From Burkholderiaceae bacterium (GTDB taxonomy: Bacteria; Pseudomonadota; Gammaproteobacteria; Burkholderiales; Burkholderiaceae): 11,284 nucleotides of DNA. The DNA lies in contig JANWUU010000130.1 in the NCBI GenBank assembly GCA_025057735.1, positions 1 to 11,284 of the forward strand. Direction: 5' to 3'. This document shows, piece by piece, positions 1 to 6,265 of this stretch (its first letter is position 1; every line of letters starts with the position of its first letter). Under the pieces are notes generated by a model. The model ran no database searches. It had not been told where the DNA came from and saw nothing but the letters and a program-made list of their open reading frames with translations. A program made the translations under genes and the position numbers.

Positions 1-608
1 AATGCCGCGTCGCGCAGCACCCAGACGGTGACGGCGGCCGCCAGCAGCAGGCCGAGCGCGGCATGCGCGGCCGCTGCGGGCAGGGCGGACAGTCGTCCGA
101 CCTGGGCTGGCAGATCCTGCGTCGGGGGCAGCTCGAGCGCCACCGGCTCCAGCACGCCGACGCGTACCAGCGCCAGCGCGCCGCGCATCGTCGCGTAGGC
201 GCTCAGCCCCAAGGCGAGAAAGACCACCACGGACTTTAAGCTGCCGCCGCCGATACGCACCAGCGTGCGGCTGCCGCAGCCGCCGGCGAGCACCATGCCG
301 AAGCCGAAGCACAGCCCGCCGACGACGTAAGCAAGCCAGGTCAAGCGCGGCCCGGTATAGATGGCATCGGCGGTGTCGATGAGGCCGGCGGCGGCCAGCA
401 GCTGCGTGCCGGCCACGGCGCTGGCGATGGCGAGCAGCCACTGGCGCATTCGGGTGGTATCGCCGAAATTGACCCAATCGGCGACGGCCCCCATCGTGCA
501 GAAGCCGATTTTCTGGGCCACCGCGCCGAAGACGCAGGCGAGCGCAAAAGCACCCCACAGCACGCGCTGGGTGAGGGCAGGCAATGTCTCCGGCGAAAGC
601 GGTTCCAT
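1..608 (-). CDS. YeeE/YedE-family inner-membrane transporter, N-terminal part (cut by window edge)
   Basis: This is the first 202 residues of a polytopic membrane protein that runs off the low-coordinate end. The ATG is at 608, with only a weak GGTG-like ribosome site before it and a GTG two codons upstream as an alternative. Two short signatures mark the YeeE/YedE (DUF395) family: KIGFCTMGAVADW at residues 33-45 (Cys37) and GFGMVLAGGCGSRTLVR at residues 102-118 (Cys111). Several hydrophobic segments are visible, around residues 16-32, 58-76, 91-109 and 121-140. Family members such as YeeE/TsuA import thiosulfate through conserved cysteines, and others are linked to sulfur or selenium handling. 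The substrate here cannot be read, because only two of the cysteines and about half of the usual 350-400 residues are present. It follows the tol-pal genes after 215 bases and is probably a separate unit. Confidence 0.82.
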   Translation of the reverse strand, partial: MEPLSPETLPALTQRVLWGAFALACVFGAVAQKIGFCTMGAVADWVNFGDTTRMRQWLLAIASAVAGTQLLAAAGLIDTADAIYTGPRLTWLAYVVGGLCFGFGMVLAGGCGSRTLVRIGGGSLKSVVVFLALGLSAYATMRGALALVRVGVLEPVALELPPTQDLPAQVGRLSALPAAAAHAALGLLLAAAVTVWVLRDAA

Positions 609-823
609 TTTCACCGACTCGTCGCGCCGATCGTACGCCGGCCTGCGGCAGGCTCAGGACCGGCGCGCCGCCGCCCGTCGAGGCGCCGAGAAACCGTCGC
701 GAGCCGCCGCGGGGGCAGGGCGCCCCGGCAGCGCACGGTGAGACCTGCCCCGCCGATGCGCGAGTCGCGCGCGAGTATGCACCGCCGGCAGCGGCGGCGC
801 GCAGCCAGTGGCCCAGCGCCTGC
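609..823. other. Non-coding gap after cpoB with possible hairpins
   Basis: No gene is supported in these 215 bases. In the minus-strand direction cpoB ends at 824 and the YeeE-like gene begins at 608, so a terminator for tol-pal is expected here. Two inverted repeats are visible. One is a perfect 8-base pair, GGGGCAGG (712-719) with CCTGCCCC (744-751), with a 24-base loop. The other is a short hairpin, GCCTG-CGG-CAGGC (641-653). Neither is followed by a T run on the minus strand, so a classical Rho-independent terminator is not shown. The bases after the second hairpin (CAGGCTCAGGAC, 649-660) resemble dispersed intergenic repeats found in many GC-rich proteobacteria, but that is from memory and unverified. 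Confidence 0.4.
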
Positions 824-1612
824 CTAGCGCGTCGCCGTCGCCGGCAGCCGCTCCTTGGCCAGGCGCGCCGCCTCGGTGTCCGGATAGTCCTTGATGATCC
901 GCTGCAGGGTGGCGCGCGCGCCGCGCCGATCGTTCAGTTCGATCTGGCTGGCGGCGATGTTCAGCAACGCCTCCGGCGCGCGCGTGGAGTCGGCGTACTT
1001 GTCCACCACGGTCTGCTGGGCGGCGATCGCCGCTTTGTAGTCCTTCAGCTGGTAGTGGGCGTTGCCGAGCCAGTAGTACGCGGCCGCCCCGTAGGGCGAC
1101 TGCGGATAGCGGGCGATGAAGGCCTGCAGGCTGACCGTCGCGCCGCGGAAGTCGCCGGCGCGGAACTGCGCGAGCGCCGCATCGAAGGCGGCCTGCTCGG
1201 CGCGATCGACCAGCGCGGGGCGGCCGTCGATCGTCACCGTCGCGGGCTCCAGCTTCTTCAGCCGGGCGTCGAGATCGCCGTACAGGTCGCGGTTCTTGCG
1301 CTGGGTAGCGGCCAGTTCGTTGGTCAGCAGGTCGATTTGCCCGCGCAGCCTGGCGATGTCCTGCCGCAGTGCGTCCAACTGGTTGGCGAATTCCAGCGCG
1401 CCGCGTTGCGCCGCCTCCAGCCGCTCCAGGCGCGCCACGAGTTCGGACTGCTTGTCCAGTTGCGCCTGCAGGGCGGCGATGCGGCGGTCCTGTTCGGCGA
1501 GCTGCTTGCGCAGTTCGAGAATCGCCTTGCGCGCCTCGTCGTCGCCGAACAGGGCGCGCGCGGGCGCGGCAGCCGCCAGAAGGCTCAGGCCCAGGAAGAA
1601 GGCGCGCAGCAT
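824..1612 (-). CDS. cpoB: CpoB (YbgF), Tol-Pal-associated periplasmic coordinator of division
   Basis: A 262-residue secreted protein at the end of the tol-pal operon. Residues 1-20 form a Sec signal peptide ending PARA, and the mature protein begins LFGDDEARK, typical of this family. Residues about 25-115 are heptad-like and rich in Leu, Glu, Gln and Arg, matching the N-terminal coiled coil that trimerises CpoB. From about residue 137 to the end come tetratricopeptide-type helices (AFDAALAQFRAGDF, YYWLGNAHYQLKDY, ALLNIAASQIELND). In E. coli CpoB binds TolA and PBP1B and couples outer-membrane constriction to peptidoglycan synthesis. The ATG at 1612 lies 12 bases after the pal stop. There is no good Shine-Dalgarno, so translation may be coupled to pal. 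Length is close to the E. coli protein (263). Confidence 0.95.
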   Translation of the reverse strand: MLRAFFLGLSLLAAAAPARALFGDDEARKAILELRKQLAEQDRRIAALQAQLDKQSELVARLERLEAAQRGALEFANQLDALRQDIARLRGQIDLLTNELAATQRKNRDLYGDLDARLKKLEPATVTIDGRPALVDRAEQAAFDAALAQFRAGDFRGATVSLQAFIARYPQSPYGAAAYYWLGNAHYQLKDYKAAIAAQQTVVDKYADSTRAPEALLNIAASQIELNDRRGARATLQRIIKDYPDTEAARLAKERLPATATR

Positions 1613-1624
1613 CGCGGGTGCGGC

Positions 1625-2188
1625 TCAGCGGTACACGATATCGGCGCGGCGGTTCTGCGACCAGCAGTCCTCGCTGCGCTGGGTGCAGCGGGGACGCTCC
1701 TCGCCGAAGCTGACGGTCTCGATCTGCGCTTCGGTGGCGCCGAGCAGCTTCAGCCGCGCCTTGACCGCATCGGCGCGCTTCTGGCCGAGCGCCAGGTTGT
1801 ACTCTCGGCTGCCGCGCTCGTCGGCGTTGCCCTCGATGACGACCTTGCGGTCCTTGCGCGCGGCCAGATACCGGCCGTGCGCTTCCACCAGCCCGATGTA
1901 CTCGGGCTTGATCTCGAAGCGGTCGAAGTCGAAGAACACCTCGCGCTTCGCCAGCCCCGAGGCCGGGTCGTTCAGCGGATCGACCGGTTTGGGCGCGGTA
2001 TCCACCCGGGCGACCGCGCGCGTGTCGGGCGCCGGCGTGGGCGCCGCGGCGGGCGCGGGGGCGGGCGCCGGTGCGCTTTTCTCCGTGACCGGCGCCGGTT
2101 TCTCGTCCAGCGGCACGCTGGTGCAGGCGGCGAGCGTTGCCGCGGCCGAGGCGGCGAAGAGTCGTTGCAGGGTCTTGCCGTGGCGCAT
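1625..2188 (-). CDS. pal: Pal, peptidoglycan-associated outer-membrane lipoprotein
   Basis: A 187-residue lipoprotein. The signal peptide ends in the lipobox LAAC with lipidated Cys22, and the next residue is Thr rather than Asp, which fits outer-membrane sorting. Residues about 32-75 are an Ala/Pro-rich tether. The OmpA-like peptidoglycan-binding domain starts near residue 84 (VFFDFDRFEIKPEY) and carries the diaminopimelate-binding signature GNADERGSREYNLALGQKRA at residues 120-139. The end NRRADIVYR is canonical. Cys168 and Cys175 sit in the loop before that end, where E. coli Pal has none, and could form a disulfide. The ATG at 2188 is fixed by a strong GGAGG seven bases upstream. Pal binds TolB and peptidoglycan. 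The reading frame stays open far upstream through tolB and tolA, but only as a high-GC artefact. Confidence 0.97.
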   Translation of the reverse strand: MRHGKTLQRLFAASAAATLAACTSVPLDEKPAPVTEKSAPAPAPAPAAAPTPAPDTRAVARVDTAPKPVDPLNDPASGLAKREVFFDFDRFEIKPEYIGLVEAHGRYLAARKDRKVVIEGNADERGSREYNLALGQKRADAVKARLKLLGATEAQIETVSFGEERPRCTQRSEDCWSQNRRADIVYR

Positions 2189-2205
2189 CGGAAATCCTCC
2201 CTCGG

Positions 2206-3480
2206 TTACTTGATGAATGGTCCCCACGTCGGTTCGCGCACGTCGCCATTGGGGCCGCTTAGACGGGCGCGGACACGCGTATCGAGCGCGGCGGCGGCCA
2301 GCACCCCGCGTCCGGCCACCTCCGTGGCGTACAGCACGAAACGCCCGTTCGGCGCGAAACTCGGCGATTCGTCCAGCGCGGTATCGGTCAGCGTCATCTC
2401 CTGGCCGGTGGACAAATCCAGCGTCTGCACCTGGAACCTGCCGTCGCGGCGGGCGACATAGGCCAGCATGCGACCGTCCGGGCTGACGCGCGGCGTGACG
2501 TTGTAGTCGCCATTGAAGGTCACGCGCTGAACATTGTTGCCGTTGATGTCCATGCGGTAGATCTGGGGGCCGCCGCCGCGGTCGGACGTGAAATAAATGG
2601 TCTTGCCGTCCGGCGCGAAGTTCGGCTCGGTGTCGATGGCGCCGGAGTTGGTCAGACGGCGCAGGCCGGTGCCGTCGGCATTGATCAAGTAGATCGAAGT
2701 CGGCCCGTCGCGCGTCAAGGCGACTGCGAGTGTCTTGCCGTCCGGCGCCCACGCGGGCGCGGAATTGCTGCCGCGGAAGGCGGCCACCTCGCGCCGCTCG
2801 CCGGTGGTCAGCGTGTGCACGAAGACGATCGGCTTGCCCTTCTCGAACGACACGTAGGCGATGCGCACGCCGTCCGGCGCCCAGGCCGGCGACATGATCG
2901 GCTCGCGCGAGCGCAGCGCGGTCTGCGCGTTCGCCCCGTCGGCATCGGCGATCTGCAGCTCGTAGGCGTTCCTGCCGAGCTGCACCACGTAGGCGATACG
3001 GGTGGCGAAGACGCCGCGCACGCCGGTCAGCTTCTCGTAGATGCGGTCGGAGATGCGGTGCGCCTGCAGGCGCAGGTCGTTTGCGCTGCTTAAGTAGGAA
3101 AGGCCGTCGAGCTGCTGCTGCTTGACCGTGTCGTACAGGCGGAAGCGGATGTCGAAACGGCCGTCGGCCAGGCGCGCCACCGAGCCGACCACCAGCGCGT
3201 CGGCGCCGCGGGCCTTCCAGTCGGCGAAGTCCACGCGCGCGGTCTCCGGCAGCGGGGCGCTGCCGGCGTCGATCAGGCGGAACACGCCGGCGCGCTGCAA
3301 ATTGGCGCGGATGATGGCGTCGATGTCCTGCGGGATTTGCCCGTCGCGCGCAAAAGTGGCCACCGCGATCGGAAACTGGTTGGCGCCCACACCCGTGACC
3401 TCCACCCGCAACTGCGCGTAAGCGCAGCCTACCGCGAGCCAGAGCGCGGACAGGACCCACGCGAAATTCAGGCGCAACAT
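2206..3480 (-). CDS. tolB: TolB, periplasmic beta-propeller of the Tol-Pal system
   Basis: A 424-residue periplasmic protein (E. coli 430). Residues 1-22 form a signal peptide cleaved after AYA. The mature protein starts [21 protein letters not shown], the usual TolB N-terminal region that exchanges between Pal and TolA binding. From about residue 190 on, repeated propeller blades are visible with the recurring pattern PxWAPDGxxIAYx[72 protein letters not shown]. It ends TWGPFIK, 17 bases before pal. The start is certain because an in-frame TAA lies 12 bases upstream of the ATG. No Shine-Dalgarno is visible; instead a TATAAT lies 8 bases before the ATG. A strong GC hairpin separates it from tolA, so tolB-pal-cpoB may have its own transcript. 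Confidence 0.97.
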   Translation of the reverse strand: MLRLNFAWVLSALWLAVGCAYAQLRVEVTGVGANQFPIAVATFARDGQIPQDIDAIIRANLQRAGVFRLIDAGSAPLPETARVDFADWKARGADALVVGSVARLADGRFDIRFRLYDTVKQQQLDGLSYLSSANDLRLQAHRISDRIYEKLTGVRGVFATRIAYVVQLGRNAYELQIADADGANAQTALRSREPIMSPAWAPDGVRIAYVSFEKGKPIVFVHTLTTGERREVAAFRGSNSAPAWAPDGKTLAVALTRDGPTSIYLINADGTGLRRLTNSGAIDTEPNFAPDGKTIYFTSDRGGGPQIYRMDINGNNVQRVTFNGDYNVTPRVSPDGRMLAYVARRDGRFQVQTLDLSTGQEMTLTDTALDESPSFAPNGRFVLYATEVAGRGVLAAAALDTRVRARLSGPNGDVREPTWGPFIK

Positions 3481-3488
3481 GGCTGCGG

Positions 3489-3494
3489 ATTATA
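3489..3494 (-). promoter_or_regulatory. Perfect TATAAT -10 motif just upstream of tolB
   Basis: On the minus strand TATAAT is followed by CCGCAGCC and then the tolB ATG. Transcription would start about one base before the ATG, giving a nearly leaderless mRNA, which fits the absence of a Shine-Dalgarno. No good -35 is present: the hexamer at 17-base spacing is GAAGTT. E. coli has an internal tolB promoter, so a promoter here fits known operon logic. AT-rich hexamers are rare by chance in sequence this GC-rich, but a chance match is not excluded. Confidence 0.4.
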
Positions 3495-3570
3495 GGAAGC
3501 GCACGGTTCGGAACTTCCCTTACGAGCCGCCGCGTATCGGCGCGAGTCCGGGCGGATGCGGGATGCGACG

Positions 3571-3590
3571 CGCGGCGGCCCGCCGCCGCG
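3571..3590 (-). terminator. GC hairpin between tolA and tolB, possible partial terminator
   Basis: CGCGGCGG (3571-3578) and CCGCCGCG (3583-3590) form a perfect 8-base stem with a 4-base loop, starting two bases after the tolA stop codon in the minus-strand transcript. An overlapping alternative hairpin, CCGCG-TTCAA-CGCGG (3586-3600), includes the stop codon. No T run follows, so this is not a standard intrinsic terminator. It could pause RNA polymerase, stabilise the 3' end of the ybgC-tolQRA message, or be a chance product of GC-rich sequence. Confidence 0.35.
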
Positions 3591-3591
3591 T

Positions 3592-4362
3592 TCAACGCGG
3601 CGTATCGACGGGGCGGAAACGGATCACGATGGTGCGGTCGATCGTGCCGTCGGGCTTGCGTGGAAACGGATCCGTGCGACGGATCGCGCGCTCGACCGCC
3701 TCGTCGTAGCCCGGCAGTCCGCTCGGCTTCAGGAACCGAATCGCCGCAACCTCGCCGCTGGGCAGCAGCTCCACCTGGACGTCCGCATAAACCGAAGGCG
3801 CCGTGCCCTCCGGCACCGCGTACACGATGCGTGAGCGGATCAGCGCGGCCAGCCGCTCGCGATACTCGGCGTCGCGCGCGCTGCCGCCGGCGGCGGGCTG
3901 GCTCGCCCCCGCGGCACGATCCGCCGCCATCTGCGCGAGGATCCGCTCCGCCTCGGCCTGCCGCAGTTTCTCGCGCTGCTCGCGCTCGCGCGCCTCCTGC
4001 TTTTTCAGCAGGTCCGCGAGCGGATCCTGCTTGGCCTCCTCTTTTTTCGGCGGCGGCTTTTTCTCCTCCGTCTTTTTTTCCGGCTGCACGGCGATGTCGG
4101 CCTGCGGCCGCGGCGGCGGCTTGTCCTCCGCCCGCGGCGGCAGCGCCGGGGCCGGCGGCGGAGCAGGTGAAGCGATGTCCACCGCCGGCGGTGCCGGCCA
4201 CAGCTCGGCCACCACGGGCCCCGGGTCGCCGGTGTTCCAGCGCACCACGAAGGCGATCGCCCCGAACAGCAGCGCGTGCATCAGCAGCGCCAGTGCGAGC
4301 GACGGCAGCGTGTCGTGCCGGGTACGCGGACGGCGCGGCGGCGGTAGCGCGGCGGCGGTCAT
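3592..4362 (-). CDS. tolA: TolA, inner-membrane anchored periplasm-spanning energy transducer
   Basis: A 256-residue protein, shorter than E. coli TolA (421) mainly in the middle. Residues about 20-41 (SLALALLMHALLFGAIAFVV) form the single N-terminal membrane anchor that meets TolQ and TolR. Its His29 fits the His of the SxxxH motif shared with TonB, but the matching Ser position is Ala25. Residues about 50-90 are Pro/Ala-rich. Residues about 94-150 are a charged Lys/Glu/Gln/Arg helix-forming stretch, and residues about 163-256 form the globular C-terminal TolA/TonB-like domain (YRERLAALIRSRIVY, followed by VQVELLPSGEV). That domain contacts TolB, CpoB and Pal. The ATG at 4362 follows tolR by 7 bases, with a GAGG overlapping the tolR stop. 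The protein is assigned by its fold and by its place between tolR and tolB. Confidence 0.93.
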   Translation of the reverse strand: MTAAALPPPRRPRTRHDTLPSLALALLMHALLFGAIAFVVRWNTGDPGPVVAELWPAPPAVDIASPAPPPAPALPPRAEDKPPPRPQADIAVQPEKKTEEKKPPPKKEEAKQDPLADLLKKQEAREREQREKLRQAEAERILAQMAADRAAGASQPAAGGSARDAEYRERLAALIRSRIVYAVPEGTAPSVYADVQVELLPSGEVAAIRFLKPSGLPGYDEAVERAIRRTDPFPRKPDGTIDRTIVIRFRPVDTPR

Positions 4363-4369
4363 CGCAGCC

Positions 4370-4801
4370 TCACTTCGTCACGCGCACGGCCAGCCCGACG
4401 CGCTTGATGTCGGCGCGCTGCAACTGATCCATCACCCGCAGCACGGCCTCGTACTTCAGATCCTTGTCGGCCGCGATCACCACCGGTGTCGGCGCCTGCG
4501 GATTCGCTTTCTGGCGCTCCGCGATCGCGGCGATCGCCGCCGGCAGGTCGCTCGCGATCTCGCGCCCGCCCTCGCGCAGGGTCAGTTTCCCGTCGGCGCG
4601 CACGACGAGCTCGAGCGGCTTGTCTGGCGTGCGGCTCGCCCGGCCCACGGAGGGCAGCTCCACGAGACTCGGATTCACGAACGGCGCCGAGACCATCAGG
4701 ATCACGACCAACACCAGCATCACGTCCACGTAGGGGACCACGTTGATGTCGGCCAGCATGCGCCGCCGGGCTCCGGATACGCGCCGCGCCAGGATCGCCA
4801 T
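4370..4801 (-). CDS. tolR: TolR, proton-channel and peptidoglycan-binding subunit of the TolQR motor
   Basis: A 143-residue ExbD/TolR-family protein with one N-terminal membrane segment. The signature INVVPYVDVMLVLVVILMVS at residues 19-38 contains Asp26, the membrane aspartate that carries protons through the motor. The rest is a periplasmic domain with the usual pattern (LELVVRADGKL, VVIAADKDLKYEAVLRVMDQLQRA, VGLAV). Together with TolQ it uses the proton motive force to energise TolA. The ATG at 4801 has a strong GGAGG five bases upstream and lies 8 bases after the tolQ stop. Position directly after tolQ, and closer resemblance to TolR (VVPYVD) than to the two ExbD proteins in this window (NTTPLxD), separate it from those paralogues. 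Confidence 0.96.
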   Translation of the reverse strand: MAILARRVSGARRRMLADINVVPYVDVMLVLVVILMVSAPFVNPSLVELPSVGRASRTPDKPLELVVRADGKLTLREGGREIASDLPAAIAAIAERQKANPQAPTPVVIAADKDLKYEAVLRVMDQLQRADIKRVGLAVRVTK

Positions 4802-4809
4802 CGCCCCTC

Positions 4810-5478
4810 CTACCGCTGCCGTTGCAGGATGTTCGAGAACTCCTCGATGAAGGTCTCGAAGCGGTTGGCCAGCCGGTCGATGTCGTGCGCGAACCGGTTG
4901 TAGGCCACCACCGCCGGAATGGCGGCGAACAGCCCGATGGCGGTCGCGACCAGCGCCTCGGCGATGCCCGGGGCAACGCTGGCCAGCGTGGCCTGCTGCA
5001 GGCTCGACAGGCCGGTGAACGCGTGCATGATGCCCCAGACGGTGCCGAACAGGCCGACGTACGGACTGACCGAGCCGACCGAGGCGAGGAACGCCAGACG
5101 CGCCTCCAGCGCATCCATCTCACGCTGGTACGCCGCGCGCATCGCGCGCCGCGCGCCGTCCAGGGTGGCCTGCGCATCGCCGCGCCCGCGCAGTTTCAGG
5201 AACTCGCTCATGCCGGCCTCGAAGATGCGCTCCAGCGCGCCGGTCTTGCGGCGCGGGTTGGCCGCCGCCTCGTACAGCTTGGACAGCTCGGCGCCGCTCC
5301 AGAACGTGCGCTCGAAACCCTCCGTCTCCTTGCGCGCGCGGCGGATCGCGAAGCCCTTGGAGAAGATCGCGGTCCAGGAGGCGATCGAGACGATCACCAG
5401 CAGCGCCATCACCACCTGCACCACCAGCGTGGCCTTGGCGATCAACGTCAGGATGGAAAGATCGGCGGCGGCATTCAT
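4810..5478 (-). CDS. tolQ: TolQ, three-helix inner-membrane subunit of the Tol motor
   Basis: A 222-residue MotA/TolQ/ExbB-family protein (E. coli 230). Membrane segments lie at about residues 14-36, 128-152 and 170-194, with the cytoplasmic loop between the first two. The conserved core SVGSVSPYVGLFGTVWGIMH (133-152) and the following AEALVATAIGLFAAIPAVVAYN are the parts that line the channel around the TolR aspartate. Residues before the first helix are few, as in TolQ and unlike the extended ExbB encoded upstream. The ATG overlaps the ybgC stop as ATGA (5475-5478), showing tight translational coupling. TolQ forms the stator complex with TolR that drives TolA, supporting outer-membrane invagination at division. 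Confidence 0.97.
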   Translation of the reverse strand: MNAAADLSILTLIAKATLVVQVVMALLVIVSIASWTAIFSKGFAIRRARKETEGFERTFWSGAELSKLYEAAANPRRKTGALERIFEAGMSEFLKLRGRGDAQATLDGARRAMRAAYQREMDALEARLAFLASVGSVSPYVGLFGTVWGIMHAFTGLSSLQQATLASVAPGIAEALVATAIGLFAAIPAVVAYNRFAHDIDRLANRFETFIEEFSNILQRQR

Positions 5479-5894
5479 GGCAAGGTCCGGTTCAGGCGTT
5501 CGAGCAGCGCCGTCGGCAGGCGGCGCGGCGACAACGTGCGCACGTCCACGCAGGCGGCCTGGACCTGCGCGGCGACCAGCAGCTCATCGCCGCGCAGCGC
5601 GCGCTGCTCGAACGTCAGCGACGCCCGCCCCCAGGCGCCGACGCGCGTCGCGATCGTCAGGGCGTCGTCCAACCGCGCCGGCTTGCGATACTGCACCTGC
5701 ATTGCGGTGACCACGAACTGCACGCCCTGCTCGTGCGCCAGCCGGCTGCTCTCGACGCCGCGGGCGCGCAGCCATTCGGTGCGGCCACGCTCGAAATATC
5801 GCAGATAGTTCGCGTAATAGACGATCCCACCGGCGTCGGTGTCCTCGTAATACACGCGCACGGGCCACAGCAACTCGTCATCGGCGCTCGTCAC
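5475..5894 (-). CDS. ybgC: YbgC, hot-dog-fold acyl-CoA thioesterase of the Tol-Pal operon
   Basis: A 139-residue cytoplasmic thioesterase. The 4HBT hot-dog signature WPVRVYYEDTDAGGIVYYANY lies near the N-terminus; Asp20, the second Asp of EDTD, matches the catalytic Asp of this family, and the following FERGRTEWLR is the typical continuation. E. coli has His in the VYHANY part where this protein has Tyr, a substitution common in the family. The start is a GTG at 5894, which gives the usual short lead before the signature. No in-frame ATG lies close upstream and no Shine-Dalgarno is visible. It opens the tol-pal block, and its stop overlaps the tolQ start by four bases. YbgC proteins hydrolyse acyl-CoA thioesters and are linked to phospholipid synthesis enzymes; why the gene travels with tol is unresolved. 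Confidence 0.95.
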   Translation of the reverse strand: MTSADDELLWPVRVYYEDTDAGGIVYYANYLRYFERGRTEWLRARGVESSRLAHEQGVQFVVTAMQVQYRKPARLDDALTIATRVGAWGRASLTFEQRALRGDELLVAAQVQAACVDVRTLSPRRLPTALLERLNRTLP

Positions 5895-6265
5895 GGGGCG
5901 CGAGTGTATCGCCGGCGGCTGTCGGCGCTGCGCATGCGTACGTAGGGCGCGAGGACGCTTCCGTCCGGCTTCTGCGAGCGGATCGCGGCTTAAGCACGGG
6001 CAAGGCGAATCTCGCGCGCCGCGAAGTCAGCGTCTGGGGACGGGCGAGTGGTGGGCAGGAGCACGAGGCTGGCGCGGTTGGCTTCGCCGGACAGCGGCTC
6101 CGGCGGCCCGGCGTGCACCAGACCGTGGGCGGGGACGCTCGAACGTGTTAGCCCGGCAAGCAGGCGTCTAGCCAGACGCGAGCTCGCGATCATGAATTCA
6201 GGCGAAATACGGCAACGGTGGTTTGTCAGTCGGCTAGCGAGCTGGCCGCAGAGGTTGCGCGGTGT
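5895..6265. other. Intergenic gap between the TPR gene and ybgC, no convincing gene
   Basis: These 371 bases separate the TonB/TPR block from tol-pal. Frames are open on both strands (minus 5990-6193, plus from 6048), but neither has a ribosome site or a recognisable protein pattern. Small hairpins are visible: GCGTCT-AGCC-AGACGC (6164-6179), an imperfect stem at 6231-6248 soon after the TPR gene ends, and GGACG-CTTC-CGTCC (5953-5966). None has a T run on the minus strand. A weak -10-like TACACT (minus, 5908-5903) lies about 9 bases before the ybgC GTG, without a matching -35. A ybgC promoter must exist somewhere here if it is transcribed separately, but I cannot place it firmly. Confidence 0.5.

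Noticed and set aside
609..823. tRNA or other RNA gene in the gap after cpoB
   Set aside because: I found no cloverleaf pattern or T-loop motif; only GC-rich hairpins are present.
584..2461. A 625-residue plus-strand open frame across cpoB, pal and part of tolB
   Set aside because: It lies opposite three well-identified genes, is rich in Arg, Gly and Ala without any domain pattern, and is a shadow of high GC at third codon positions.
3414..3480. Possible lipobox (AVGC, Cys19) in the TolB signal peptide
   Set aside because: The -3 position is not the favoured Leu, a standard cleavage site AYA-Q follows at once, and the mature start QLRVEV matches soluble periplasmic TolB.
1625..4201. An 858-residue minus-strand frame ending in Pal, which could be read as a fusion protein
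   Set aside because: Only the last 187 residues are Pal, with their own strong ribosome site and signal peptide. The rest reads tolB and tolA out of frame and is low-complexity Arg/Ala/Gly.
5990..6193. Minus-strand 67-residue frame in the gap before ybgC
   Set aside because: No Shine-Dalgarno, and Arg/Ala/Pro-rich composition typical of chance frames at this GC. The plus-strand frame from 6048 is no better.
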